Source: Pseudoalteromonas luteoviolacea | Lineage (GTDB): Bacteria; Pseudomonadota; Gammaproteobacteria; Enterobacterales; Alteromonadaceae | Direction: 5' to 3' | Length of the DNA: 64,000 nt | Assembly (NCBI RefSeq): GCF_001696455.1 | Contig: NZ_MAUJ01000002.1 | Span: 124,001-188,000, forward strand | In this document: piece by piece, positions 28,203-37,452 of the stretch | How positions within the stretch are numbered: the first letter of the stretch is position 1 | Layout of the letters: every line of letters starts with the position of its first letter | Notes under the pieces: model-generated | The model's input: the letters and a program-made list of their open reading frames with translations, nothing else | What the model was told of the DNA's origin: nothing | Database searches by the model: none | Translations under genes and position numbers: made by a program

Positions 28203-29852
28203 TTATTTTAACGCCCTACGTAGTATTTTTCCTACATTCGTCTTTGGTAATTCATCTCTGAATTCCACCATTTTCGGAACTTTGTAGTTTGTTAGATTTT
28301 CACGACAATGCGCTATTATATCTTTTTCTGACAAAGATTGGTCTTTTCTGACAACAAAAACTTTTACTTGTTCGCCACTTACTTCATGAGGCACACCAAT
28401 TGCTGCGACTTCCAGTACACCATCATGGCTTGCAACGACTTCTTCAATCTCATTAGGGAAAACATTGAAACCAGATACCAAGATCATATCTTTTTTACGA
28501 TCCACGATGTAAAAGAAACCTTCATCGTCGTAAGTTGCAATATCGCCTGTTGCAAACCAACCATCTTGTAAGCACTCAGCAGTTGCGTCTGGACGATTAT
28601 AGTATCCCGCCATGACCTGAGGGCCTTTAACTAGCAGTTCTCCTGGCTCACCTTTTGGCGCTTCGTCACCATTCTCTAATACCACTTTTAGCTCAGTGCT
28701 TGGGGCAGGCAAACCAATCGAACCATTGTAACCATCTAAATCAAGTGGGCTGATAGTCACTAACGGCGCACACTCGGTTAACCCGTAACCTTCGAGTAAG
28801 CGAGATTTAGTCACCGCTTGCCAGCGCTCTGCAACAGGTCGTTGAACGGCCATGCCTCCCCCGAGAGAAACTTTAAGGTTTGAAAAGTCCAAGTCTGCAA
28901 AGCCATCCGTGTTGAGCAAGCCATTAAATAGCGTGTTTACACCCGTGATCACAGTAAATGGATACTTTGCTAAGTCTTTAACAAAGCCTGCCATATCTCT
29001 TGGGTTAGTAATTAGGATATTGTGACCACCATACTTCATAAACGTTAGACAGTTAGCGGTCAATGCAAAAATATGATAAAGCGGTAAAGCGGTAATAACG
29101 ACTTCTTTGCCTTTATCTAGCACTTTATCTAAGCACCCTGACACCTGCTCTAAGTTTGCAACCATGTTACCATGTGTCAGCATGGCGCCTTTAGATACAC
29201 CCGTTGTACCACCAGTGTATTGTAAAAAAGCAAGGTCATCTTTCGTGACTTGTGGCTTTTTATACCCATTTAGGTCAGCGGCAATCACTTGAGAAAATGG
29301 AATCGCATTAGGCAGTGTATACGCTGGTACCATCTTCTTTATTTTCTTCACAACAAAATTGACTAAGTGCTTTTTAACGCCACCGAGTAAGTCACCAATT
29401 TGCGTCAACACGATGTGCTTTACATCAGTAGCAGGTAATGCTTTTTCTAATGTGCTGGCAAAGTTTGCCAAAATAAAAATTGCTTTTGCTTCTGAATCAT
29501 TAAGTTGATGCTCCAATTCTCGTACTGTGTACAAAGGGTTCACATTGACCACGGTGCAACCCGCACGCAATACACCCAGTATGGTTATTGGAGTTTGTAA
29601 CAAATTAGGCATCATAACCGCGACTTTATCGCCTTTGCCTAATTTAAGTGTATTTTGTATGTAGCTTGCTACAGCTTTTGTTGCGTTATCAATTTCTTGA
29701 TATGTAAGCGTTTTGCCCATATTTGAATAAGCTGGTAGTTGGGCATAATTTGTGAAACATTCGTCTATTAATTCTAGCAGCGAGTTGTAGTGTTCTGGGT
29801 CAATCGTTGCCGGCATACCTTCTGGATAGCGCTTTAGCCAGATTTTTTCCAC
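28203..29852 (-). CDS. fadD: Long-chain fatty acid-CoA ligase
   Basis: 549 residues of the adenylate-forming family. The ATP/AMP motif is [18 protein letters not shown]; the later motifs are YGLTECAPL and [13 protein letters not shown], and the fatty-acyl-CoA synthetase signature lies around [20 protein letters not shown]. It activates fatty acids to acyl-CoA at the inner membrane, feeding beta-oxidation. Length and motifs are like E. coli FadD. The terminator downstream separates it from rnd. Confidence 0.95.
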   Translation of the reverse strand: MEKIWLKRYPEGMPATIDPEHYNSLLELIDECFTNYAQLPAYSNMGKTLTYQEIDNATKAVASYIQNTLKLGKGDKVAVMMPNLLQTPITILGVLRAGCTVVNVNPLYTVRELEHQLNDSEAKAIFILANFASTLEKALPATDVKHIVLTQIGDLLGGVKKHLVNFVVKKIKKMVPAYTLPNAIPFSQVIAADLNGYKKPQVTKDDLAFLQYTGGTTGVSKGAMLTHGNMVANLEQVSGCLDKVLDKGKEVVITALPLYHIFALTANCLTFMKYGGHNILITNPRDMAGFVKDLAKYPFTVITGVNTLFNGLLNTDGFADLDFSNLKVSLGGGMAVQRPVAERWQAVTKSRLLEGYGLTECAPLVTISPLDLDGYNGSIGLPAPSTELKVVLENGDEAPKGEPGELLVKGPQVMAGYYNRPDATAECLQDGWFATGDIATYDDEGFFYIVDRKKDMILVSGFNVFPNEIEEVVASHDGVLEVAAIGVPHEVSGEQVKVFVVRKDQSLSEKDIIAHCRENLTNYKVPKMVEFRDELPKTNVGKILRRALK

Positions 29853-29970
29853 TCTTAGCTCCTGTATTCTCGTTCTTTTTTTATACGTACCTTAAAGCAA
29901 ATAAGGCTCTTAAACAATTGAGTAAATACTCTAAACCTTGGATATTCCCATATTTCTAGCAAAGTTACAA

Positions 29971-30846
29971 TCAACAACAACTCTGCTTTTTAATGTGAGA
30001 AACAATCTCTAGTAGTATTTGTTTGGGGTTTTGCATGTGACAATGATGCCCACCAGCAACGTTGCTTACCTTAACCCTATCAAAACACGAAAGAAATTTT
30101 TTCATGTTATCACGCATTTGTGCATATCCATGTTCAGGTAAGATAAGCATAGTGTCTACTGAAATTTTATCTAATAAACTCTGCGCTTGTTCCTGATTAA
30201 ATCGCATAGTAGACGGTAATTTCAGTCTCGGATCTGAAGTCAAGGCAAACTCTTCACCATTACTTTTTATACAGCGTGACATTAAAGTTTCAGCTAGCTC
30301 CTCACTGAAGTCTGATACACTCGCACGTGCTTTAATAATACTTTGCCGGTCTGAAAACCACCTAGTATTTTGCTCAGACAACCTCTCTCGTTCATTAAAC
30401 GCCTTCAACAAGTTTTGCTTTGCACTTTTTGAACTTTGATAAACAAGGCCAATCCCATCAATCAAACTCAAAGACTGTACCTTATCAGGGTATAGGCTGG
30501 TTAACAAATTTGCGATAAGGCCCCCCATCGAGTGGCCTACAAAATGCGCTTTGTCTAGGTTAGCCACTTTCATAAAACGCAGCACATCATAGACATATTC
30601 CACGAAATAATATGAGGCATCTTGGGACTTCCAAGCTGACTGGCCATGGCCAGGCAGATCTAACAAGTACCATGTAAATTTGTCTTTATCCTCATTAGTG
30701 AGTTCGTTGGCAAGTGGCTTAAAACTATTGCTATTGTCTAGCCATCCGTGAAGGCAAATTACGGCTTCATTCCCACTGCCAACCTGTTGCCAAGCAAAGC
30801 CACCTTCTAAAAAGTCTTTCATCTCATTTTTTTTATTAATCAACAT
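29971..30846 (-). CDS. Alpha/beta hydrolase
   Basis: 291 residues of the alpha/beta-hydrolase fold. The oxyanion region is CLHGWLDNSNSF, then LDLPGHGQS. The nucleophile elbow is VGHSMGGL (Ser near residue 107) and the catalytic His is probably in AGGHHCHM near the C-terminus. Cytoplasmic, no signal peptide. It could be an esterase or thioesterase; no substrate can be read. An ATG nine codons in (MKDFLEGG) is an equally good start, since neither has a clear ribosome binding site. Confidence 0.85.
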   Translation of the reverse strand: MLINKKNEMKDFLEGGFAWQQVGSGNEAVICLHGWLDNSNSFKPLANELTNEDKDKFTWYLLDLPGHGQSAWKSQDASYYFVEYVYDVLRFMKVANLDKAHFVGHSMGGLIANLLTSLYPDKVQSLSLIDGIGLVYQSSKSAKQNLLKAFNERERLSEQNTRWFSDRQSIIKARASVSDFSEELAETLMSRCIKSNGEEFALTSDPRLKLPSTMRFNQEQAQSLLDKISVDTMLILPEHGYAQMRDNMKKFLSCFDRVKVSNVAGGHHCHMQNPKQILLEIVSHIKKQSCC

Positions 30847-31032
30847 TTAAAGATATTCATCACAACCACATTTCGATATGATCATACGCGATAAAATCAG
30901 AGCGTTTAAGCCAATTATTAATATTTGTTATCACATTTCAATATACTTATCTGACGTGTGCGCTTATCTGCTTGATACATACATGTATTAAACAACGCTT
31001 ACAATCAAACACGGGAAATCGAAGGACAAACT

Positions 31033-32322
31033 ATGTCACGCAAATTATCGGCTGTTGCAGCGGCAATCTCCTTATTAAGCAGTAGCCAACTCATCGCGGC
31101 ACCAAAAAACATCATCTACATGATTGGAGATGGAATGGGGCCTGCGTATACCACTGCATATAGATATTACAAAGACGACAAAACAACCAAAACAGTAGAA
31201 CCAACGGTTTTTGACTCGATACTTGTCGGTATGGCACACACCTACCCTGATGACAACACGGTTGTAACGGATAGTGCAGCGGGTGCCACAGCGCTTAGCA
31301 CAGCAACCAAAAGTTATAACGGTGCCATTGCAGTAGATACAAAAAAGAAGCCACTGAAAACCATGCTTCAAATGGCCAAAGAACAAGGTAAAACAACGGC
31401 GCTAGTTGCTACTTCGCAAATTAACCACGCAACACCTGCGAGCTTTGCCGCTCACAATGAATCTCGTCGAAACTACGATGAGATTGCGAATGACTATATT
31501 GATGTAAAAGTAAATGGGAAATTACCTGTAGATTTAATGCTTGGTGGCGGTACCAAGTACTTTATTCGTGAAGACAGAAATTTGGTTTCTGAGTTTAAAC
31601 AGTCAGGTTATCAATATATTGATAACCTGACTGCACTCAATAAAATTGACGCAATACCTGCGATTGGTTTATTTGCCGAGAAAGGCATGCCTTATGCTAT
31701 CGATCAGCACCCGCAAAGACTGGCAAAAATGACGGAAAAGGCCCTCTCTTTACTTGATAGAGATAACAACAAAAAAGGCTTTTTCATTATGATTGAAGGC
31801 AGCCAAATTGACTGGTGTGGTCACGCGAATGACATTGCATGCGCAATGAAGGAAATGGATGACTTTGCAAAATCTATCTCTATAGCTAAAGCGTACGTTA
31901 ATAAAAACCCAGATACGTTATTAGTTATAACAGCTGATCACTCCACTGGGGGTTTAACACTTGGCGCAGATGGTGATTACCGTTGGGAGAGAGATGTTGT
32001 GACAGGTGTAAAAGCCTCTGTCAAGTCGATTGTCAAAACGCTAAAAGACAGTAAAAACCCAAAACACGACTGGGAAAAACTAACTGGCTTAGACTTTACA
32101 CCAGAAGTTAAGAAAGCGCTTACTGACGCCCAAAACGATGAGAAAGCGCTATTCTCTGTCATAAACAATTTTATCAACGAAGCGAGCTTTACTGGCTGGA
32201 CAACAGGTGGGCACACTGCCATAGATGTTCAAGTCTTTGCACATGGTCAAGGCAGAGAGCTATTCATCGGTTCACAAAACAACACACAAATTGCCGAAAA
32301 AATCATTTCTTTTATAGAGTAA
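31033..32322 (+). CDS. phoA: Alkaline phosphatase, PhoA family
   Basis: 429 residues with a signal peptide (cleavage near IAA, residue 23). The metal-binding motif is MIGDGMG (D33), the phosphorylated serine S81 lies in TDSAAGATALST, further ligands are in EGSQIDWCGH and TADHSTGG, and a last His in TTGGHTAIDV. It releases inorganic phosphate from monoesters in the periplasm. Two Cys in the CGHANDIAC segment could form a disulphide. No convincing PhoB box was found upstream, although the window has PhoB-like boxes elsewhere. Good spacing to the AAGGA just before the ATG. Confidence 0.93.
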   Translation: MSRKLSAVAAAISLLSSSQLIAAPKNIIYMIGDGMGPAYTTAYRYYKDDKTTKTVEPTVFDSILVGMAHTYPDDNTVVTDSAAGATALSTATKSYNGAIAVDTKKKPLKTMLQMAKEQGKTTALVATSQINHATPASFAAHNESRRNYDEIANDYIDVKVNGKLPVDLMLGGGTKYFIREDRNLVSEFKQSGYQYIDNLTALNKIDAIPAIGLFAEKGMPYAIDQHPQRLAKMTEKALSLLDRDNNKKGFFIMIEGSQIDWCGHANDIACAMKEMDDFAKSISIAKAYVNKNPDTLLVITADHSTGGLTLGADGDYRWERDVVTGVKASVKSIVKTLKDSKNPKHDWEKLTGLDFTPEVKKALTDAQNDEKALFSVINNFINEASFTGWTTGGHTAIDVQVFAHGQGRELFIGSQNNTQIAEKIISFIE

Positions 32323-32328
32323 TTTCAT

Positions 32329-32351
32329 AAGGGCCATAATGTTTGGCCCTT
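32329..32351 (+). terminator. Terminator after alkaline phosphatase gene
   Basis: AAGGGCCA/TGGCCCTT stem (32329-32336 and 32344-32351) with a 7-base loop, 7 bp after the stop. The U-tract is short. Confidence 0.65.
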
Positions 32352-32884
32352 CGTCCATCACTTTTATTTAAAAACCCTGCTACACCGCAACCCACGTAGA
32401 GTTATGATCCCCACGATTAAATTAGCGATTGTTATGACCTAAGTAGTATGGATGCAAAATTGATTGCTTTACAGAATACGTATATCTAAGCAATTTTGCT
32501 GGCCCGTAAAAGGTACATAGGCCTCAATACTCGAACATACCTTCAGCCGCACTTCCCTCTTTGAACACACTCGACTGTTGATTTCACATTTACTATGACC
32601 AATTAATTTATTCATAATTTCAGCATAAACACATCATGTAGTAAAAAAGCATTATTGTATATTGAATACTATTTAAACTCATTTCAGTATATGTATAAAT
32701 TCATATCAGGTTACAAATTGAGCTGAATTTAAATAATTTATTTATATTTTAATGCCGAAAAAATGGGTAGCTTATTCATTGAGCAGAAAAATTAACTGCT
32801 TAAAAGCTCGCAAGGAAATTTGTGATATTGCGAGTTCGGAAAATTCTGCATGAGCAGAAGTACAAAAGGTTTAAAGGATATAAA
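32352..32884. other. AT-rich intergenic region
   Basis: About 530 bp without a gene. The right half (32600-32760) is very AT-rich and probably carries the promoter of the secreted protein that follows. An AAAGGA ribosome binding site lies just before its start at 32885. No other element is apparent. Confidence 0.4.
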
Positions 32885-33883
32885 ATGAAAACAATATTAA
32901 AAACACTTGCAGTTGCATGCGCATTATCTACTTCAGCTGGCGTTATGGCCAATAACCTAGATTCAGAACAACAACGCTACGTGTATGACATCCAAGAGAT
33001 TGGTGCAGATCAACAAGCAAACTTTGCGACACCACAGGCGTTCATTACTACTGAATTAGTTCGTGGTTGGATCCTTGATGGAGCAAAAAGTGCAATTAAA
33101 GGAGGCGTCAAAGACTTCTTAAAAGGCATGTTGTTTGGAAGTGAGCCTACTGGCCCTCAGATTGTTCGATTACACGAAGAAGATTTACAAAGAATTGAAC
33201 AACTGGTTTCTGGTGTTGTTATCACAGATGCCGTTTATTCACTTAAAAGTGACCTAGCTGCATTTGGAACAACTTTTGATTATTACCAAGACTCGCTTAA
33301 TGGAACCAACTTTGATTCAGCAATTCTTGCATCACTACTGCAGTATGTAAACTCTTTACAGCATCACAGAGCTTATGACGCAAATTACAATTCGAACGCT
33401 TATGCGCTTACCACTTCGTATTCTACAATGGCGACATTAAACTTGGCCGTACTTACAGAACGTCACGTAAAAGGTTTTCTCAGTGCCAGCTACGTAAAAT
33501 ACCAAGCAGGTTTAATGGCAGATAAACTGAGTCAATTAGGAAACCTTGTGAACACTCGCGCGGCAAGGTTGGGTGGGGTAAGAATGATTGGTAGTCGTTG
33601 TTGGGATATTCGTGACTTTTCAGAACTTAAAAGCACGGAACTTCACACAGACCAAATCGCCGACTACAGTGACGCAGAAAACATGCCAATGGCGCCTCTA
33701 GATTGCATATATATTGCTAGCTTTCCAGGAAAGTCGAGCCGCTTTTTCAATGCATCACAAATGGGAGACATTCATGCGGAAGAGGCCGCTTATGAATGGT
33801 TAATGCAAACGCGTGCTGAATACCGCACAGAAATCAAAGGTGCAGATTTCGACGAAGTCGTATCAAAACTAAGAAGTTTATAA
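32885..33883 (+). CDS. Secreted protein of unknown function
   Basis: 332 residues from the ATG preceded by AAAGGA; an upstream in-frame start would add 21 non-signal residues. Signal peptide 1-22 (TILKTLAVACALSTSAGVMA). After an N-terminal polar part there is an amphipathic Gly/Lys segment (WILDGAKSAIKGGVKDFLKG, about 57-76), then mostly helical sequence. Two Cys occur in the C-terminal third. The amphipathic stretch is reminiscent of membrane-active or pore-forming proteins, but that is only a resemblance. No family recognised. It is a single-gene unit with a strong terminator. Confidence 0.75.
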   Translation: MKTILKTLAVACALSTSAGVMANNLDSEQQRYVYDIQEIGADQQANFATPQAFITTELVRGWILDGAKSAIKGGVKDFLKGMLFGSEPTGPQIVRLHEEDLQRIEQLVSGVVITDAVYSLKSDLAAFGTTFDYYQDSLNGTNFDSAILASLLQYVNSLQHHRAYDANYNSNAYALTTSYSTMATLNLAVLTERHVKGFLSASYVKYQAGLMADKLSQLGNLVNTRAARLGGVRMIGSRCWDIRDFSELKSTELHTDQIADYSDAENMPMAPLDCIYIASFPGKSSRFFNASQMGDIHAEEAAYEWLMQTRAEYRTEIKGADFDEVVSKLRSL

Positions 33884-33905
33884 TTCTAACAGCAAATTAA
33901 TTGCC

Positions 33906-33930
33906 AAGCTGGCTCACTCGTAGCCAGCTT
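33906..33930 (+). terminator. Terminator of the secreted-protein gene
   Basis: Nine-bp stem AAGCTGGCT/AGCCAGCTT with 7-base loop, followed by TTATTATG, 22 bp after the stop. Confidence 0.75.
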
Positions 33931-34272
33931 TTATTATGTAGAAAATATACTAAGTTACTTCAGTATAAAAGCTGACTTAAAATACACCGTTGTTTATTAT
34001 CAACCTTGATCTTTTTACCGACCCATATGTCATCTCGTCCGTTAAAACTTTTTATAAGCTGGCACCTACTTTATATCAAGCATACTCAACATGGTTGTGT
34101 AACATCTTTACTGACATACAGATAGGAAGTTGTAATTCAGCATTAACGCGTACTCATGCGTCACAAGTGAACAATGAAGCGCTACTTAATCTGTTTACTG
34201 AGAAATGGATCGTTGTTTGGGCTTTGAGGATAAGTTTTTTGTGTTTTGCTAATTTTGCTCTACTTAGATTGG
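33931..34272. other. Intergenic region between convergent genes
   Basis: About 340 bp. An open frame from 33990 crosses into the end of the next gene on the other strand, but it has no ribosome binding site and no recognisable protein pattern. I see nothing else in it. Confidence 0.4.
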
Positions 34273-36351
34273 CTATTCAGTGCTTGTTTCTCGATCAGCA
34301 GCCGTTTTTTGCTCTGTTTTAAGATCTTCACTGGCACCTTTAGTCATGTAAAGATAAATAGCCTCTTCTACTGGCATCGCCTTGAAATACAAAAAACCCT
34401 GCACACAATCAATGTGAGACTGTTTAACAACTTGCTCTTCATCTGTGGTTTCGACACCTTCCGCTACCAATTTAAAACCAAGCTTTGAAATCATTTCAGA
34501 GAGGTTGGTGTACAAAGAGATGGATTTACTGTTAAGTTGCTCTGGTAGCAAACTTCTATCTAGTTTTATAGTCGAAATGTTTAACTTGGATAAAACAGAC
34601 AAGCACGAATAACCTGTTCCAAAGTCATCCATAGCGCAATCAATTTTATTTTTCTTTAATGAATCGACAACAGAGACGGTCTGATTAAAATCCTCAATAT
34701 AGCTAGACTCAAGTAATTCAACTTCGACTTGCCCAGGGAACTTCGAAAAAGCTTTGATTATGCGGCGATGCCCGCTTGTTAGCAGATTTTTGGGAGAAAT
34801 ATTAAAACTGACTTTTGGATGTAGTCCTAGTTTTGAAAACTGCTCCAAGTCAATTTCAAGCTGATCGATAACATAGTTATCAATAATATGAAGCAAATTA
34901 TGCTGCTCTAATGTTTCTAAAAACCAAGGGCCTGAAATAGAGCCATCTTTATTCGTCAGTCTAAGTAGTGCCTCGAACCCGACCACTTGTTTATTATAAG
35001 GATTAATCTTAGGTTGATAAAATAAAGTCAATGCACCTTGATTCAACGCTTCTGTTACTTCCTTTAAGCTGTGTGCATTTATTTGTTCTTTTCTTTGCGT
35101 GGCACTATATGACCCCTCAGCCCCCTCCTCAATTAATCGACCGGCAGTGTATCGCTTCATAAGCACGTCAAGCGCTTTACCTGATAAATTATTATCTCGA
35201 TTAGCTTTAAGAAAAGGAAAATATATTAGCGCATTAGATAGTACTAAAAATAATTGTAAAAATATCCCTCTTACACTTTCAGTTAAGAGCCAACCATTAA
35301 TGAATATAGGTGTAAACCAGGGGATTTCATCCACATACTGAATGGTTACAAAACCAGAATAAAACGCAAAATATGCGATGCTTGCATTTATTAATGGACA
35401 AAGTAAAAACGGTAATAATATATACGGGTTAAAGACAATAGGTAGCGCATAAATCATTACTTCACTGATGTTAAACAACGCTAATGGGGAAGAAATAGCG
35501 GCAATTCGCCTTTCATGCTGTCCTTTTTTTAGAAAAAGAGCAGCGACAATTAGCCCCCAAATACACCCTGTTCCTCCTAAAATCACAAAGCCCGTAAAAA
35601 AGTTATAACTAATTAAATCAGGTAGAACATAATAGCTAGTTAATTCGCTTGAAACTAATATATGGTATGTATTATCCCCATGAACACCAATAAACCAAAG
35701 TAAGTGTGCAATAAGAAGCTGCATTGAGAGCTTTTCAAAAACATTCCAATGGGGGTTTAATGACCTTAAGGCCTCAACTGCAGACTCTGCAAGCAAATCG
35801 ATATATGGAAACAGAAGTAAAACGAAACTGGTTACAATCAGGTATGGCAATATCAAATTAAGATGTTTTCTCAAAAACAAACTGATTGAACTAACACCAA
35901 CTAAGCGAAAAATTTTTAACCTTTCAAGGTATGAAAGAAAGTAACAACATACCACAGGCATCAGCAGCGAATATAGCGCACCCATACGATGATTAATCGC
36001 TAGTTCATTACCTGAAATAGTGATGTAGCCTGTTGTTGCCGTAAAACATGTAAAAACTAAAATCGGGCTGGCAATGGTGTGTACTTTTAAGTTCTTTGAA
36101 AGGTAATAACTAAACGACATCAAGGTTAAAACAGGAAAAATACCCCACACTAGTGTGTTAAAGTCTTCCAAAAATTGATGCTCTACCCCTTTCATGGAAA
36201 TATTTAACCATTGATTTATGAGGGTGATTACTGAAGCGACAATAAAAAAAGGAATTAAAGCAATATACCCTTCCCGCAGCGAAAGTATTACGGTATTTGA
36301 AGATATTTTAAACGCATATTGATTAAATTTACTTAGCAATGCTTTTGTCAC
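34273..36351 (-). CDS. PTS EIIC-like membrane domain fused to an EAL phosphodiesterase
   Basis: 692 residues. The N-terminal ~370 residues form 8-10 membrane helices resembling PTS EIIC of the lactose/cellobiose family (ALIPFFIVASVITLIN; WFIGVHGDNTYHILVSSE). The C-terminal EAL domain (about 435-685) keeps all key residues: E460 in FEALLR, FNISPKNLL, ELLES, DDFGTGYSCLSVLSK, KLDRSLL, VAEGVET and VQGF. It should therefore hydrolyse cyclic-di-GMP. No EIIA or EIIB domain, nor separate PTS genes, lie nearby, so the EIIC part is probably a sensor of a sugar rather than a transporter (inference). Confidence 0.9.
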   Translation of the reverse strand: MTKALLSKFNQYAFKISSNTVILSLREGYIALIPFFIVASVITLINQWLNISMKGVEHQFLEDFNTLVWGIFPVLTLMSFSYYLSKNLKVHTIASPILVFTCFTATTGYITISGNELAINHRMGALYSLLMPVVCCYFLSYLERLKIFRLVGVSSISLFLRKHLNLILPYLIVTSFVLLLFPYIDLLAESAVEALRSLNPHWNVFEKLSMQLLIAHLLWFIGVHGDNTYHILVSSELTSYYVLPDLISYNFFTGFVILGGTGCIWGLIVAALFLKKGQHERRIAAISSPLALFNISEVMIYALPIVFNPYILLPFLLCPLINASIAYFAFYSGFVTIQYVDEIPWFTPIFINGWLLTESVRGIFLQLFLVLSNALIYFPFLKANRDNNLSGKALDVLMKRYTAGRLIEEGAEGSYSATQRKEQINAHSLKEVTEALNQGALTLFYQPKINPYNKQVVGFEALLRLTNKDGSISGPWFLETLEQHNLLHIIDNYVIDQLEIDLEQFSKLGLHPKVSFNISPKNLLTSGHRRIIKAFSKFPGQVEVELLESSYIEDFNQTVSVVDSLKKNKIDCAMDDFGTGYSCLSVLSKLNISTIKLDRSLLPEQLNSKSISLYTNLSEMISKLGFKLVAEGVETTDEEQVVKQSHIDCVQGFLYFKAMPVEEAIYLYMTKGASEDLKTEQKTAADRETSTE

Positions 36352-36437
36352 AACTAGGTTTTTCTTTTTACATTACCCCAATAAATTCAGAATACAATCG
36401 CTTCTTGGATTTTTTTACTGAAAATTATTCACGCACT

Positions 36438-36725
36438 TTATGCGTATACGTCTACGCCTATTAGGGATTGAACTTCTGACCGTCTGACTTGATTTTGAAC
36501 TGACGAATATGCTTGAAGTGCTTTGTTTGAATTGAAGTCCGGCTGGTCGTAGATCACGTCTCTTTTATCCTGCTGAAACCGTTCAGCTAACTGGAGTCCT
36601 TCTGGACTAAACTTGATCTCACTGGTGGGTTTAGACTCAGCAGGGCGCGATTCAATCGGATTCTTAACGCGTTTTGAATCTAACTGATATGTATGCTGAT
36701 TTTGAACTAATTGATTAATTCTCAT
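36438..36725 (-). CDS. Small soluble protein, unknown
   Basis: 95 residues, polar, rich in Gln/Ser/Arg, no membrane segment. Features are an IKFSPEGLQLAERFQQDK helix near the middle and a conserved-looking end LIGVDVYA. Proteins of this size and ending are found next to tsaB in related genera, but no function is known to me. It lies 40 bp downstream of tsaB in the same direction, so it is probably in its operon. Confidence 0.65.
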   Translation of the reverse strand: MRINQLVQNQHTYQLDSKRVKNPIESRPAESKPTSEIKFSPEGLQLAERFQQDKRDVIYDQPDFNSNKALQAYSSVQNQVRRSEVQSLIGVDVYA

Positions 36726-36765
36726 TAGTCGCGCCCAATTTTGTGCCTAATTTAAGGATAGAGGG

Positions 36766-37452
36766 TTATTCTCTACCTGGCAACTTTTTCCAAGTTACTG
36801 TATCTCTGACATAGTGAGGCTGTGCGTCTTGTGCACCCACTGTTTCACCACTTTCGAATGCTTTATCACCCAAGGCCAGCATATACTCTGCACTTGGAAG
36901 TGTAATGTCTTCAATTACTTTCAATGACAGCTTGTGAGCTGTATCTGCATAACTTTGCCAACCGGTACCCACTGCCGACATCCCGCTAAAGTCCCCTTCA
37001 ATAAGGTCTGGCTTGACAACAATTTCGTCTCTTTTGGCGCTCGCATTACCATTATCATCTTTAATAAAATGACCTAAGTACACTTCACCCATTCTGGCGT
37101 CAATTGCACTTATTACTTCATCACACTCACTTGAACACATGGCCTGCTGGGCCATCGCTTGCAAGGTTGAAACCCCAGATAATTTTAAGTTTGCTGAGTA
37201 TGCAAGACCCTGTGCTACAGCAACACCGATCCGAACGCCTGTGAAACTACCTGGGCCACGGCCATATACAATGCCATCCAATTCTTTTAACGTGCAATTG
37301 GCTTGTGCCAATAAAGACTCTACAAGAGGAAGGATCTTCTGGCTATGTTGTTGTGGGCACTCTTCAAAATGAGTAAAAGTTTTGCCTCTAAAATGAAGCG
37401 CAAGGCTCAAAGCTTCAGTTGAAGCATCTATGGCTAGCAAATTATGTTTCAT
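36766..37452 (-). CDS. tsaB: tRNA threonylcarbamoyladenosine biosynthesis protein TsaB
   Basis: 228 residues. N-terminal LLAIDASTEALSLAL is the ASKHA-fold start; GRGPGSFTGVRIGVAVAQGLA is the typical TsaB motif. With TsaC, TsaD and TsaE it makes the t6A37 modification on ANN-reading tRNAs; TsaB is a catalytically inactive partner of TsaD. Its start overlaps the end of yoaA by 11 bp, giving coupled translation. Confidence 0.95.
   Translation of the reverse strand: MKHNLLAIDASTEALSLALHFRGKTFTHFEECPQQHSQKILPLVESLLAQANCTLKELDGIVYGRGPGSFTGVRIGVAVAQGLAYSANLKLSGVSTLQAMAQQAMCSSECDEVISAIDARMGEVYLGHFIKDDNGNASAKRDEIVVKPDLIEGDFSGMSAVGTGWQSYADTAHKLSLKVIEDITLPSAEYMLALGDKAFESGETVGAQDAQPHYVRDTVTWKKLPGRE

Noticed and set aside
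30930-30960. Possible PhoB box before alkaline phosphatase
   Set aside because: TTGTTATCACATTTCAATA resembles the box only in the first heptamer (5 of 7); the second matches 3 of 7, so it is no better than chance.
33990-34322. A 110-codon open frame on the plus strand
   Set aside because: It runs into the end of the EIIC-EAL gene on the other strand, has no ribosome binding site, and its composition looks like read-through of AT-rich spacer.
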